Assembly (NCBI GenBank): GCA_036346405.1
Contig: CM070567.1
Location: 43,319,470-43,383,469, forward strand
Length of the DNA stretch: 64,000 bases
Origin: Phyllostachys edulis
Taxonomy: Eukaryota; Streptophyta; Magnoliopsida; Poales; Poaceae
Reading direction: 5' to 3'
The notes beneath the pieces were generated by a model. The model made no database searches. It had not been told where the DNA came from and saw only the letters and a list, made by a program, of their open reading frames with translations. Position numbers and translations under genes: made by a program. Positions 43,822-55,600 of the stretch are shown here, piece after piece (position 1 is the first letter of the stretch; the number at the start of each line of letters is the position of its first letter).

Positions 43822-46245
43822 TGGATTTACGATCAAGCTATCACCAGATACGAATGCATCCGGATGATATTCATATGACGGTGTTCAGGACGCATCAAGG
43901 TCACTTCGAATATTTGGTCTTACCATTCATGCTCTCTAATGCCCCTACCACATTTCAGGCTGTTATGAATGCTATGCTCCAACCATATCTTCGCAAGTTC
44001 ATTTTGGTATTCTTTAATGATATCCTCATTTTTAGCTCTTCATGGTCTGAACACTTGTGCCATATTCGAGCAGTTTTTTCCCTTCTTCGCCAGCATCAAA
44101 TATTCCTCAAGAAATCAAAATGCTCTTTTGGCACAACTTCTGTATCATACTTGGGCCATGTGATATCAACGATTGGTGTTTCTATGGATCAGTCCAAAGT
44201 ATAAGATATTAGGCAATGGCCAATTCCTACTTCCCCTCGACAATTGAGAGGTTTTCTGGGGCTAGTAGGTTACTATCGTAAATTTATATGTAACTTTGGA
44301 TCCATTGTAGCACCCTAACCAAATTACTTACCAAGGAAGGCTTCTGGGTCTCAGGAGGCGGATTCTGCCTTTTCTTCCTTAAAAGAATCTCTTTGCACAC
44401 CCTCCTTTTTAGCTCTTCCAGATTTTACTACATCATTTGTAGTAGAATGTGATGCTTTTGGCCGTGGTTTTGGTGTTGTAGTCCTCCATCAAGGGTCACA
44501 GCCTATTGCTTTCTTCAGCCGGGCAATTCAGCCTCACCATGCCAAATTAGCTGCTTATGAGCATAAACTCGTCGGTATGGTCAAGGCAATGCGCCACTAG
44601 CGCCATTATCTTTGGGGCAAGTCCTTCATTGTTCGCACTGATCATTATAGCCTGAAATACCTCCTAGATCAGCGTTTGATTACGATTCCCCAACACTACT
44701 GGGTCAGCAAACTCTTTGGGTTTGATTTTCATATTGAATTCAAACCAGGTAAAACGAATACAGTCGTTGATACTTTGTCTCGTCGAGATGAACACATGTC
44801 CCTCTCAGCTATATCTGTTCCGACCTTTCCATTGCTTGATCAGCTTAAAGAAGAGGTCAATTCTCTCTCGGAGTTTCAGATGTTACATTCCCAGTTGGCA
44901 ACACAAGAACTCCCTCCAAATTGGTCTTTTGTTGATGGCTTATTTTTATACGGTGGCCGTATAATTGTTCCAACTTCCTCCGTTTGTGTCCAGCAAATTG
45001 TGTCAGCAGCCCATGCTATTGGTCATGAGGGAATCCAAAAGTCTTTGCATTGCATTCGAAAGGATTTCTATATTCCCCACCTTAAAGACTTGGCCCGTAA
45101 TCATGTTAATTGTTGTGCAGTGTGTCAACACAATAAAGTGGAACACCTTCATCCCGCGGGTTTGTTACAAGCTCTGTCAGTTCCCACTCAGGTCTGGTTG
45201 CATATTTCTATGGATTTTATTGATGGGTTTCCTCACGTACATGGGAAATCAGTAGTTTTGACGGTGGACATATTTTCTAAATATGCTCATTTTGTTCCAT
45301 TGGCTCATCCTTATACGACTCAATCTGTGGCTCAAGCATTCTTTGAGATCATTGTTCGTCTCCATGGTTTTCCTAAGTCTGTTGTCAGTGATCGGGATAC
45401 TATCTTCACTAGTAACTTTTGGAAAGAATTGTTTCTTTTGGTAGGAGTATCACTCGATATGACTTCCACTTTTCACCCGCAATCTGATGGTCAAAGTGAA
45501 GTTGTCAATCGTACAATTGAAATGTACCTCCGTTGTCTCAGTGGGGATCGTCCTCGTAATTGGGTTAGGTGGCTTCCGTGGGCAGAATTTTGTTACAATA
45601 CATCGTATCATTCTTTTCTATGGGCCACTCCATTTTAGGTTGTTTATGGCCGGCCTCATCCAGCCATTATTCCTTACAATGAAGGATCAGCTTAGGTTGC
45701 TGTAGTTGACACTATTTTACGCTCACGTGATGAATTTTTATTGAAATTTGTGATCGTTTATTGCAAGCTCAGCAGTGTATGAAGAATTTTTATGACAAGC
45801 ATCATCGTGAAGTTGAATTTAACATTGGCCAGTTTGTTTTACTTAAACTTCATCATCGCCTGGAATTACAGCAAAATTCTCCAAGTTATCACCTAAGTAT
45901 TATGGGCCTTATTAGATCATCGACCGAATTGGTCAAGTTGCTTACAAGCTTCAGCTTCCTCCTTCTGCACGTATCCATGATGTTTTCCATCTGGCCTTTT
46001 TGAAGAAGTTTGTGGGTTGTCCACCTTTAGATCCACCAGCTCTTCCTTCTACACTTAATGGTCGAGTTCTACCTATTCCGTCAAATGATTGTTTGTTCTC
46101 GTATTTACAAAGACAACTGGGAGGTACTTGTGCAATGGGTTGTCCAACCTGCATCTGATTCTTCCTAGGTACGTCTTACAAATTTCAAGCATCAATATCC
46201 TAATTTTTAGCTCGAGGACGAGCTGTTTCATTAGGAGGAGGGAAA
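43822..46245 (+). pseudogene. Gypsy-Z reverse transcriptase, RNase H, integrase and chromodomain-like end
   Basis: RT continues with LRSSYHQIRMHPDDIHMTVF and LVLPFMLSNAPTTF, then the active site VFFNDILIFS near 44010-44040. There the first Asp of the usual F-D-D is Asn. Thumb motifs LGHVIS and LRGFLGLVGYYRKFI follow. RNase H shows VVECDAFGRGFGVVV, a TAG near 44598 for the usual Trp, RTDHYSLKYLL and PGKTNTVVDTLSRR. Integrase (about 44880-45640) has the HHCC finger ending CCAVCQHNKVEH, Asp in SMDFIDGF, Asp in VSDRDTIFTS and Glu in GQSEVVNR, so its DDE set is intact. After 45640 stops accumulate. The end NWEVLVQWV...FKHQYPNF resembles a chromodomain tail, then CTCGAGGACGAGCTG and a purine tract. 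Confidence 0.86.
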
Positions 46246-46287
46246 TGTTGTGGATGAGTATTGGGGGAAATATTATGGCAGGAGATC
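46246..46287 (+). repeat. Gypsy-Z 3' LTR, first 42 bases
   Basis: TGTTGTGGATGAG follows the purine tract AGGAGGAGGGAAA (46233-46245), the plus-strand primer of an LTR element. The Tat element is inserted after AGATC. The sequence continues at 59577. It is only loosely similar to LTR-D. Confidence 0.6.
46283..46287. repeat. target-site duplication of the Tat element, left copy
   Basis: AGATC before the LTR; the second copy is at 59577-59581. Confidence 0.9.
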
Positions 46288-47009
46288 TGACGAGGATATA
46301 ATAATCCTCATTTTACCTTTTATCTATAATTTTTATTATAGGTAAATATGACGTCATGTGAACCTGAGTGTACCCTTAATGTTATGAAGGAAGAACCAAA
46401 TGGATGGTCGTAAGTTCTTCTCGACCACCCCCATAGTCGTAAGATATGCTACGACTATCCCATAGTCGTAAGTCTTGCTCGACTACCTCATAATCGTAGA
46501 TTCCTCTCGACTAGGTCACCACGACCACCTTATAATCAAATGAACCTGCGAGACAAGTGGGTCTTATTGATTAAGGGATTCAACAATCATCATCTGTTAT
46601 TCTACGAATAATGGCACGTAATACCCATTATCTACGTATATAGTCATTGAGCGGCGTGGAGGAATTAATACACCGGTAATTACTACCAACATGCGCTGAC
46701 ATAGAGGTGATGAGGCGCCGCTTTACTAGAGTAATCGCGCTCCTTCACGTACTATAAAAGGCGGCAACTAGAGAAAGGGAGGAGAAGGATCGAGCCATCG
46801 GAATACAAGCACTATCTGTAATAGTCTTAGTTTTTCCCCGATTGTTCGATATACACTCAATACCATACACACACAGGGAGTAGGGTTGTTATTCTCTCCG
46901 GAGAAGGCCCAACACATATAAAAATTCCGTGTCAATCTCTGCATGATTCTATTCTAGGAGACCCCGAATCAAACAATCTTTACGTAAGTTCGGTTCTAAA
47001 ACACCGATA
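46288..47009 (+). repeat. Tat 5' LTR
   Basis: 722 bp, starting TGACGAGGATATAATAATCC and ending AACACCGATA (CA mutated to TA). It contains four GTCGTAAG...CGAC hairpin units at 46406-46530. Confidence 0.9.
46753..46760 (+). promoter_or_regulatory. TATA box of Tat 5' LTR
   Basis: TATAAAAG followed by GCGGCAACTAG; the identical site in the other LTR is at 59315-59322. Confidence 0.7.
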
Positions 47010-47089
47010 GGTTAGGCGTAGGCCGTGGGGATCTTCGGTAATTTCTTGTCAACATTCTCTCTGTTTTCCAAATCTCATGCACTCATGGC

Positions 47090-49250
47090 GGGGAGAATGG
47101 AGCGAGGAGAACCGGTTCGACTTGGCGGTCTGTGAGACGTCGACATGGATGCCGGATTGATTCTGAACCGAGTGATGACTCATCCTATGGCATTCTTGCC
47201 TCAGGAGATCTTCCCACGATCCGAGGAGACAATGTCGCCGGTGGAGTTGAGGAGGATCCTTATCCCCACAACAAGACGCGTCAAGAGAGGAATCTACCCT
47301 CTCAAGGGGCAAGGGTCAATCTGACCAGGACCACACCCAGGTGGACTCACGACACGACGAGAGTTTTTCCTCGAAGTGTCCAAGTTCCCCTAAGGCGGTC
47401 CGACTTGGTGAGGCAAGCTCTAGAAGCCACAATTCTGGGACTTCACCGGCATCTGGTGATTCTCTCTCTCTGGATAACGCCGGAGAGGCGGGATCAAGCA
47501 TGCTTTTCTGCAAATTCGACCATCTCTCCATGGTCACACTGCCGAGAAGCAGTTATAACCGGACTTCCCTACTTGGAGGATTACTCCAAGTCGCCGGATG
47601 GTGTCTCTCGATGACTCCTCAAGCGGAGGCCTCGGCGCAAGTGAGAATCATCAGCGGAGGTCTTCGTCCTTCCTCGGATCAAGATCACTCTTCTAGAGAC
47701 CGAGATGGAGACCCTTCGAAGGTCACACTGCGCCCCTCGTGGCAATGGCGGGACACCACCATCAAGCGGACACGACCAGCGCCTTCATGAGCGCCAGGAA
47801 ATCCTCGACATTCTCGCTTCATTGAGGCAATCTCAAGAGTCTAACATGGAAAATCTTGAGGCAATTGAAGGAAGAAGATTGAAGCTCGGAAGAATTTGCT
47901 GGGCGTATTCAATATCAATCGAGGAGGAGCTCGAGAGCTCCGGACATCAATGATTTGCTCGAGAATCCAACTCAAGAGCTAGCCCGAGCGCCAGACTCGA
48001 CCTCTTATTTGAAGAGATCGCACAAAGGCTTCGAGTACAATGAAAAATTTGGAAGCTCCTCGTCGACATCATTCAAGTAGTCGTACCCATACGACTTCTT
48101 CTGCTACCGATCAATCCAACATATCACCACGTAGAAATCGGTATAGCGACAAGTCGTGTCGATCTCCTACTCGAAGAAATGTCTTCAAATGGTGATGATC
48201 AACAAGCTCCTCGGAAGGTGATCGTTCACCACTCCGACATGGAAATCTGCAGCGGATAAACTACGAGTATTCCCTCGTGGGACCGAGACCTATTATGCAG
48301 TCGGGTCAACTTTATTCTTGGGTATCGTCGAGTACGACCACGATGATATCAACCCTTCTTTTACGCAAAGGAGGCGTCAAGAAGTCATTCTTGGATGTCG
48401 GGCATTCTCGCCGATCTCCGAGCCGTTATTTAGCCACCTCGTTTTCGACCGGTGAACATGGAGAAGTTTGATGGTTCCCAAAATCCCATCGAATTCCTTC
48501 AAATTTACTAGCAATTTGTTCGAAGCGGCGGGAGGAGGAGAGCATGTGATGGCAAATTACCTTCCAAGCGTGCTCGAAGGATCCGCTCGATCGTGGTTAC
48601 TAAACCAACCACTCGAGTCGATCTATTCTTAGCAACATCTCTGCGATCTTCTCTTGGCAAATTTCCAAGGCACATACAATGCATACAGAAAGGAGGGCGA
48701 CTTGCACGGATGAGACGAGCGACAACGAGACATTGCGCCCGGTTCATCAAGCGCTTGATCGGTTCGTAACTCAATTAGGAAGTTTCGATTCATCTGTCAT
48801 CGGGGCTTTCAAGCGAGTCCGTAGTAGAAGGATAACAGAGGATATTGCTTTAAATCCTCCTACTACATCGCGAACTCTTGAAATGGCGATCGATATACTC
48901 TCGCCTCTGAGGCGGTCGAGTGGAACAACACAATTGATCGTGAAGACAATCCATCTCGAGAGCGGTGAAGTTGGTAAGAAGAAGGATAAGAAAGCAAAAA
49001 GTCCAAGAATAAGATGAAGGGTCAAAAACCAGCGGTTCCAAGGAGGTATTGGTACGAATGATAAAGAGCCACGCACATCAAGCCACACTCAAGCAGAGGC
49101 AAAGGTAAGCATACGATCGGAAAAATGATAAGCCTAGGTGGTGTCCTTTCCATAAAAAGGAAGGGCATGACCTTCTGAATAAGGTCTTCAACAAAGCTTG
49201 AAGACTACTACAGCGACAAGGACCACTTCCCACCCTCGGCGGTGTAGGTC
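47090..49250 (+). pseudogene. Tat gag
   Basis: Capsid gene of the Tat element, readable in several frames. RVMTHPMAFLPQEIFPRSEE and LKEEDWSSEEFAGRIQYQSR lie N-terminally. The diagnostic capsid core is VNMEKFDGSQNPIEFLQIY-like sequence near 48455-48510, HVMANYLPSVLEGSARSWLL near 48545-48600 and LLANFQGTYNAYRKEGD near 48650-48700. The SWLL...NFQGTY pattern is typical of Tat/RIRE2 gag. Lys-rich sequence (KKKDKKAKS) near 48980 precedes a CPFHKKEGHD-like segment near 49140. Shifts occur every 50-150 codons, often beside CG. Confidence 0.75.
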
Positions 49251-49439
49251 AAACAAGTGGTCATAAATCTTGAGATGATGAAGAGGAGATGCTGCCCGGG
49301 ATCCGCAACACACCATTGAACACATCTACGGGATCATCGGCATATGAATCAAAGCGACGACTCAAGGTCTGCTGACGCGAGGTAAACTCCATAGATCCTC
49401 CTCTCGTCAATAAATTACCGAAGTGGTCGGAAGTCACCA

Positions 49440-49640
49440 TTTCTTTCGAGAAGAGTAACTGCCCGATCCCTTCGACTCGACAAGGTCGATACCCAATCGT
49501 GGTCGAACCCACCATCAACAATTGTCGGGTCAATCGAGTTTTGGTTGATGGTGGAAGCTCGTTAAATATTTTATTTACGAGTGCCCTGGATGACATGCAA
49601 GTACCGGGACCAAAGTAAGACCGATGCGATACTCTTTCCA
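49440..49640 (+). pseudogene. Tat aspartic protease
   Basis: Short stretch following gag. Pieces such as VNRVLVDGGSSLNILF-like sequence (VDGGSSL at about 49538-49560, in the frame reading GTTGATGGTGGAAGC) form the protease site D-G-G-S that Tat elements use in place of DSGA. The neighbouring frames are broken, so limits are approximate. Confidence 0.55.
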
Positions 49641-50169
49641 TGGGATTGTCTTAGGGATCTTGACCAAACCAATTGGTCAAGTTTCTCTTCCTTTAACATT
49701 TGGTTCACCAAGTAATTTCGGAGACGAGAAAATCTCTTTGATGTGGTCGATTTCGACTGACATATAACGCCATACTCGGACGACCAACTTTGGCAAAATT
49801 CCTAATGGCTACTCATTATGGATATCAATGTATTAAGATGCGGTCCCAAAGGAGTAATTACAATCCATTGTGACAAGAAGATGGCGCATACTGCGATAGT
49901 CGATCCCTTGAGATGGTAGGACAAATACCAACTCGAGAAGAAAGTCGACCTTCGACTAGCAAGTCGAAGCCTAAAAACTACACCAAAGCCGAACGACAAA
50001 GTCAAAGAGGTTCCTCACGGACGCAGGGAGCCCTCGAAGGCTGCTCGCATCGAGGATACTTCCGACCCCAAATAGGAAGACGCCCTCATCACCTTCCTCC
50101 GAGCTAACGCAGATGTATTCAGCGTGGCAAGCATCCGACATGCCCGAGTCCCGGGAGGTGATCGAGCAC

Positions 50170-50760
50170 GAAGCTAGCCTTACGGCCGACAAAGTACCAG
50201 TAAAACAAAAATTGCGGAGATTTGCCCCGATCGGCGAGATGCTATTAAATCGAGTTGGATAAGCTACTTAAAGCGGGCTTTATAAGAGGTCAACCATCGA
50301 AATGGTTGGCTAACCTGTAATGGTTAGAAAGTCAAATGGCAAATGGCGTATGTGCGTGACTTTCTTGATCTTAATAAAGCTTGTCCAAAAGATGATTTTC
50401 CTTTACCTCGTGTCGATCGGTTGGTTGACTCTCTGCGGGTTGTGAAATGTTAAGTTTTTAGATGCATATTCGGATATCACAGTTAATATGTGTCTAGGCG
50501 ATGAAGAAAAGACCGCATTTATTACACCATTTGGTATATTTTGCTATGTCAAAATGCCATTTGGTCTAAAAATGCGGCGCTTCTTTTCAACGCTTGATGC
50601 GAGCAACTTTTTCATCTCAATTAGGCGAAATCTAGAAGCCTATGTTGATGACTTAGTTGTCAAAAGCATCAAGAAACTTAATCATATTACCGACCTACAA
50701 GAAACATTCGACAATCTCGTAAAACATCGCTAAAACTTAATCACGAGAAGTGTGTGTTTG
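50170..50760 (+). pseudogene. Tat reverse transcriptase
   Basis: RT starts with PVKQKLRRFAP near 50200. The next part, up to 50450, gives NKACPKDDFPLPRVDRLVD in a shifted frame. From 50488 a good frame reads CLGDEEKTAFITPFGIFCYV and KMPFGLK, then the polymerase site EAYVDDLVVKS at 50635-50670 with both Asp. Expected codons for the conserved Asn-Ala-Gly are replaced by ATGCGGCGC where AATGCAGGCGC would restore them, a one-base loss inside CAGG. Family and position are secure. Confidence 0.8.
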
Positions 50761-50879
50761 GAATCTCTTGAAATTGCTTGGATTCCTAGTATCTATCACG
50801 AGGAATTGAAGCGAATCAAAAGATAAAAGCCATTTACAAATCGCCCTCAACTACGGAAAGAAGTCCGAAAACTCACTTT

Positions 50880-51440
50880 GGGTGCATGGCGGCTCTAAGT
50901 CGTTTCATCGCACGATTGGGAGAAAAGGGACTACCTTTCTTTAAACTTCTAAGGAGACACGAAAGTTTTGAGTGGTCGAATGAGGCAAACGCTGCCTTTG
51001 AGGATGTCAAGAGGTACCTTCTGAGTGCTCTATTACGGTCTCTCAGAGGCGGAAGAAACGCTCTTGGTTTACCTAGGCGCCACGCCACAGCGGTCGGTAG
51101 CGATCTAGTTGTAGAACGTGAAAATGTACAACGACCGGTTTACTACGTAAGTGAAGTTTTACACGGACCTAAGGCGTTACCCTCGGTCCAAAAGCTTCAG
51201 ATGCCCTCCTCATGTCTTGAGAAAATGCGGCATTATTTTGGTAGCGACAAACTAGTTTGTCTTGCGTCGAGTTTCCCTTGGGAGCGATCCTCGAGAATAG
51301 GGAAGCAATGGGGCGCATGGCAAAATGGTCGGTCGAACTTGGGGAGTTCGACATCCATTCGTGTCGAGCGAACGTTAAATCGAGATCTTGGCGGACTTTG
51401 TCGCGAATGGACAAATCTGAACTCTGCTCAGATCCCGAAG
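50880..51440 (+). pseudogene. Tat RNase H (first copy)
   Basis: One 214-codon frame from 50886 reads MAALSRFIARLGEKGLPFFK, FEWSNEANAAFEDVKRYL and RPVYYVSEVLHG. A neighbouring frame carries GAILENREAMGRMAKWSVEL and GEFDIHSCRA. These are the end of RT and the RNase H core of Tat elements. The frame then passes into the second RNase H near 51420. Confidence 0.75.
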
Positions 51441-51800
51441 ACGATTCCCACGACCGATGGATCGATGTACTTTGACGGGTCGCTTACTTTAAGTGGCTCG
51501 AAATTTGGTCGGTGGTCTGGTATCTCCTAGGAGAGACCTTAAAGTATGCCATACAATTAAACTTTCGGGCCACTAATAATGTGGCGAGAATCTGAAGGTT
51601 TGCTAGGCGGTATCTGACGTGAAAGCGCTCTCGATTCGCCGACTACTCGTGAGAGGAGACTCTCAACTAGTCGTGAATCAAGTCGGTAAAAGTACCGGTG
51701 CTCTAACCCGACAATGTCTCGTACTTATCGAATCGTAAGCTAGAAAAGCATTTTTAGGTTTGAGGCACAATTCATCCCTCGAAAGGATAATTTCTCGCAT
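51420..51800 (+). pseudogene. Tat archaeal-type second RNase H (aRNH)
   Basis: TTDGSMYFDGSLTLSGSKFG at about 51450-51510 is the start of a second RNase H fold, with the catalytic Asp in YFDGS. Later pieces, RRLLVRGDSQLVVNQVG-like near 51640-51690, give another expected Asp. Tat and Ogre elements carry this extra domain between RNase H and integrase, so its presence supports the clade call. The rest is broken by shifts. Confidence 0.7.
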
Positions 51801-51939
51801 GACGGACTTGCTCGAATAGCTTCTTCGGATCTGAAGTACCAAAAGGAGTCTTTTGGAACAACTCGAAGCCTTCTCACGGTCGAAGAGCGAGACACCTCCT
51901 ATTGAGACGACCTCTCTAGAATACGAGGATACATGGATG

Positions 51940-53120
51940 GCGCCCATCTATGATTATCTTGAAGGGTTACATGCGAAGGCGATCTCGAGGCGGATCGCTT
52001 ATCCCTAAAAGCCAAAATGTATACTTTGGTGAAGGAGTTCTCTATAAGCGAGGTACTCAAGGGGTGCTCATGCGATGCATTCCGCAGAGCGAAGGATTAA
52101 CACTCCTTCACGACATACATGGTGGCATTTGTGGAAATCATGCTTCCTCTGAGCGTTGGTCGGCAAGGCTTTTCGACAAGGTTTTCTTGCCAACACCCTA
52201 TCGATGCTAAAGAGTTGGTTAAAAGTGTGTCGATGCGGTTTCATAGCGAGCAAATACACCAACCACTCGGGCATTACAAACAATACCTCTATCTTGGCCT
52301 TTTGCAACACAGGGGTCTTGATATCACGGGACCGTTTCCTAAAGCTCCGGGAGGTTTGAGTTCCTTTTGTGGCTATTGATCGTTCACAAAATGGATTGAA
52401 GCGAACTCGTGGTCGATAACAACGAAGCGACAAAGCGGTTTATGATGAGATCGTAATTACTCGATTTGGAGTACCAAGTCGAATAATTACGGATAATGGT
52501 AAGCAATTTTCGAGCACAAAATTTCAGGAATTTTGCGACGAGTTGGGTACCAAGTTATGTTATGCTACATGGCCCATCCCGAGTAATGGGGCGTCGAGCG
52601 TGCAAGCGGCCAAATAATGAGAGGAATTAAAACTTCGAGTCTTGACCACTCATCAAGCGCTCGGGGCTTGGGTACAAGAATTACCCTCAGTATTATGGGC
52701 GATTCGTACAACTACCGGTCAGACTCTGAGGAGAAACACCTTTCTTTTTAGTCTTGGTCTTTGAAGCTATGCTTCCTCGGAACTAAAGATACGGTCAACA
52801 CGAGTCGAAACATTCACGGACTCCAACCAGGAACAAATTGAGCGGATGATATTAATCTACTTGAAGAAAGGAGAAACCAGCCCTAATTAGTTCGGCAATC
52901 TACCAACAAGCCTGCGAAGATACTACGATCGTGAGGTTCAACCTCGCACCTTCTTGTAGGTGACTTAGTATTGAGGCTTTGCCAATCCAAGTCTAATCGG
53001 AACAAACTTTCTCCCAAGTGGGAAGGTCCTTACGATGGTCGAAGTTACTCGTCCAAGGCTCGATGCGATTGGCAATGGAAGGCGGCGAGTTCTCTCGAAT
53101 TCTTGGAACATCGACCCGAT
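51940..53120 (+). pseudogene. Tat integrase
   Basis: Integrase pieces: YMRRRSRGGSLIPKSQNVYF then GEGVLYKRGTQGVLMRCI and LLHDIHGGICGNHASSE (zinc-finger histidines) at 51950-52145. LGLLQHRGLDITGPFPKAPG near 52290-52345 contains the first catalytic Asp. A 'FTKWIEA' segment is near 52385, and ITDNGKQFSS near 52490-52515 has the second Asp. A NGASSVQAAK-type stretch near 52585 is where the Glu should be. C-terminal NKLSPKWEGPYDGRS near 53000-53040 is the usual GPY motif. The order is complete though the frame is not. Confidence 0.78.
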
Positions 53121-53259
53121 TCACAAGTTCTATGTGTAACGACCATTCGGACAATAAAGAATCGGGTTTTTCTATCTCTATTGTCTTACTTTTGAGTAGT
53201 GCTTTCATTATTTTTCGACTATGTTTTAAACACCCGTTTTCTTTACCTTTGGTCGGAAG

Positions 53260-53830
53260 GCAAATAACATCACCTAGTGAAGCCTCTCCTCTCTGCATGT
53301 GGTCCCGCCCACTAGAAGGAGTTTCTAGTGTCGACTCGTTACTCGCTTTTATGGCCAACACAAAGAACTCGGGTTTTATTTAGTCGAAATATTTTTGAAG
53401 GCCAACTCTTTTCACCTTAGTTTATTTCTTGATTAATTTGAAAAATACTCTAAGAAGAGCGCACTTTCTCGATTTGCTTAACCGTCTTGGGTGTACTCGT
53501 TTCATCTCAACTGGTCGGAGGAAGAGACACATCTAGTCGAAGCCTCTCCTCTCTGCACGTGGTCACCTTGCTGGAAGGAGCTTCCTAGCTTTGTTCAATT
53601 TCCTACTCTTTCTACCAGGACAGACTTATCGAGTCCACCGGAGAAGGACGAGTAAATATTTTAAAGTCCTCTAGACGTTTGCTTAACTCAAGTTGCCGTT
53701 CTCGATTTGATTAAACTAGTCGGAGATGTTAACATTACCTAGTCGAAGCCTCTCCTCTCTGCGTGGTCACCCCACTAGAAGGAACTTCCTAGTGTCAACT
53801 CGTTACCACCCTTTCGACCGATTCATGACA
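53260..53830. repeat. three spaced repeats after Tat integrase
   Basis: The segment CACCTAGTGAAGCCTCTCCT...TAGAAGGA(G/A)(T/C)TT recurs near 53270, 53530 and 53735, each about 85 bases long and separated by roughly 180 bases of unlike sequence. Non-coding 3' region of the element. Confidence 0.75.
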
Positions 53831-53928
53831 ATTGAGACCCAAAACTACAAGTTAAACAAACCTCTCTGCTTGAAAACCCTTTCTCAGACTATTTACTTAG
53901 TTTGTCTAAACAAACTCGAAATAGTCGA

Positions 53929-54298
53929 GGGCTAGGATAATTTGATTTCAATTCTTAGTCTTTATTTAGTTAATTATCTTTTGAGTTACTAACTACTCGA
54001 CAAGATGATTTGCGAGAGATAAAACTATTTACTTAGTTTTCACAAACTAAGCAAATAGTCGGGGCTAGGATAATTTGATTTCAATTCTTAGTCTTTATTT
54101 AGTTAATTATCTTTTGAGTTACTAACTACTCGACAAGATGATTTGCGAGATAAAACTATTTACTTAGTTTTCACAAACTAAGCAAATAGTCGGGGCTAGG
54201 ATAAAGTCATCACATTTGACTTCATTTCTTAGTCTTTAAATTCATTAATTATCTTTTGAGTTACTAACTACTCGACAAGATGATTTGCGAGGAACAAG
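53929..54298. repeat. 130-bp tandem repeat in Tat 3' region
   Basis: Three copies (about 53929-54060, 54061-54191 and 54192-54298) of a unit starting GGGCTAGGATAA and containing TTACTAACTACTCGACAAG and an imperfect ACTTAGTTT...AAACTAAG stem. Confidence 0.85.
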
Positions 54299-55466
54299 AT
54301 GGATTACATCAACAAAAGACTGCTTTTCACAAGTTCATTCAGACTACTCACGAAGAGGAGCCCAACTGCATCTCCTCTGAAACTTTCCTACCAACGATTG
54401 CATCTCCTCCATCGACGTCTTCCTTACCTTGAAGCGGTTGAAGTTGGCCAGTGGTTGCACATTAAGGTTGGGGTCATGAGCTTTAAGTTTTGCTAATGCA
54501 TAACTTCTGCGCATTTCGACCGCCTCCTTTATCGATTGACTTGGTTGGCCTTGAGTGGTCACCAGATCTTGCAAAATCGACTTGATCCCCAATGGTACTT
54601 GTGTGAGCAGCTATTGTATCATCTTGAGAGTCTTTCCCTCACTATGTAGCTCACCAAGCACATTGTTCGAGGCGTGATGTTTCCTTGAAGTTTAATCTTC
54701 ATTGCTTCCATCTCTGTTGGGTACAAGTCGAAGCCTCATGAGCTTTTTGTTTTCGACCACTTGCTCTAAAGAAATAAGATTGGTCAAACAAAATAAACTC
54801 CTAGAGGAAAAAACAAAAATAATCACGGGTAAAAGAATTTCTTACCCACTAGTTGAGAATCCAACTTCTTGACCTCTTCATTATGGGAAGCAACGGTCTC
54901 GGCATACTTTTTCTCCCATGATACAATATCCTCTACATTCTTCTTTGCAATAAGGGCGAGTGCAGTTATAAATCACGGCTTTATCCGCGATTTCGATCTC
55001 AAGTTCTCTCAATTTAACGTCCATTGCTAGAAAGGAAGTGGAAGTGAGAAAGGGAAATAACTTCGTAAGGATTGCGGTAAAGAATTACTTACTTGATATT
55101 CGAGTTCTCAGCGTCTCAAGGTTTTGATCTTTATTTTTGGACATACGAGTAAGCTCGTGAATAACTGAAGTTTTCTCTCTAACTTCATTCTGGAGCTTTT
55201 TCGTCTCGTCTTCTTTTTCTGAAAAAAAGCAAGAGTTAGGTAAAGATCAAAGATATAAGCAGTCTTAAGTTCAGCACTTACTGTTTAATTTTTCCTGCGA
55301 CTTCATGGTTGCAGAGTTAGCTTCTTTAAGCTTTTTCCGGAGGTCTAATACCTCTTCCTGAAACTTTTTCGACTCCTCTTTTTCATAATCGGCGAGTCGG
55401 CTAAGTCTTAGCGTCCTTTGTTTAACCTACAAAGGATAACGGTGGACATGAGCATGGGTCAATCGA

Positions 55467-55600
55467 TTGTAAGTTCTTCTACAACCATTGACCTAGTCGT
55501 AAGTTCTTCTACGACAAAGCCCTTTGGTCATAAGTCTTTTACGACCATTACCTAGTCGTGAGTTTTTCCATGACAAATCCGTAAGCACTATATAAGTAGT
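55467..55600. repeat. GTCGTAAG hairpin cluster in Tat interior
   Basis: Four imperfect palindromes of the form TCGTAAG...CTACGA. One has TTGTAAG...CTACAA, with both arms changed together. Confidence 0.7.
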
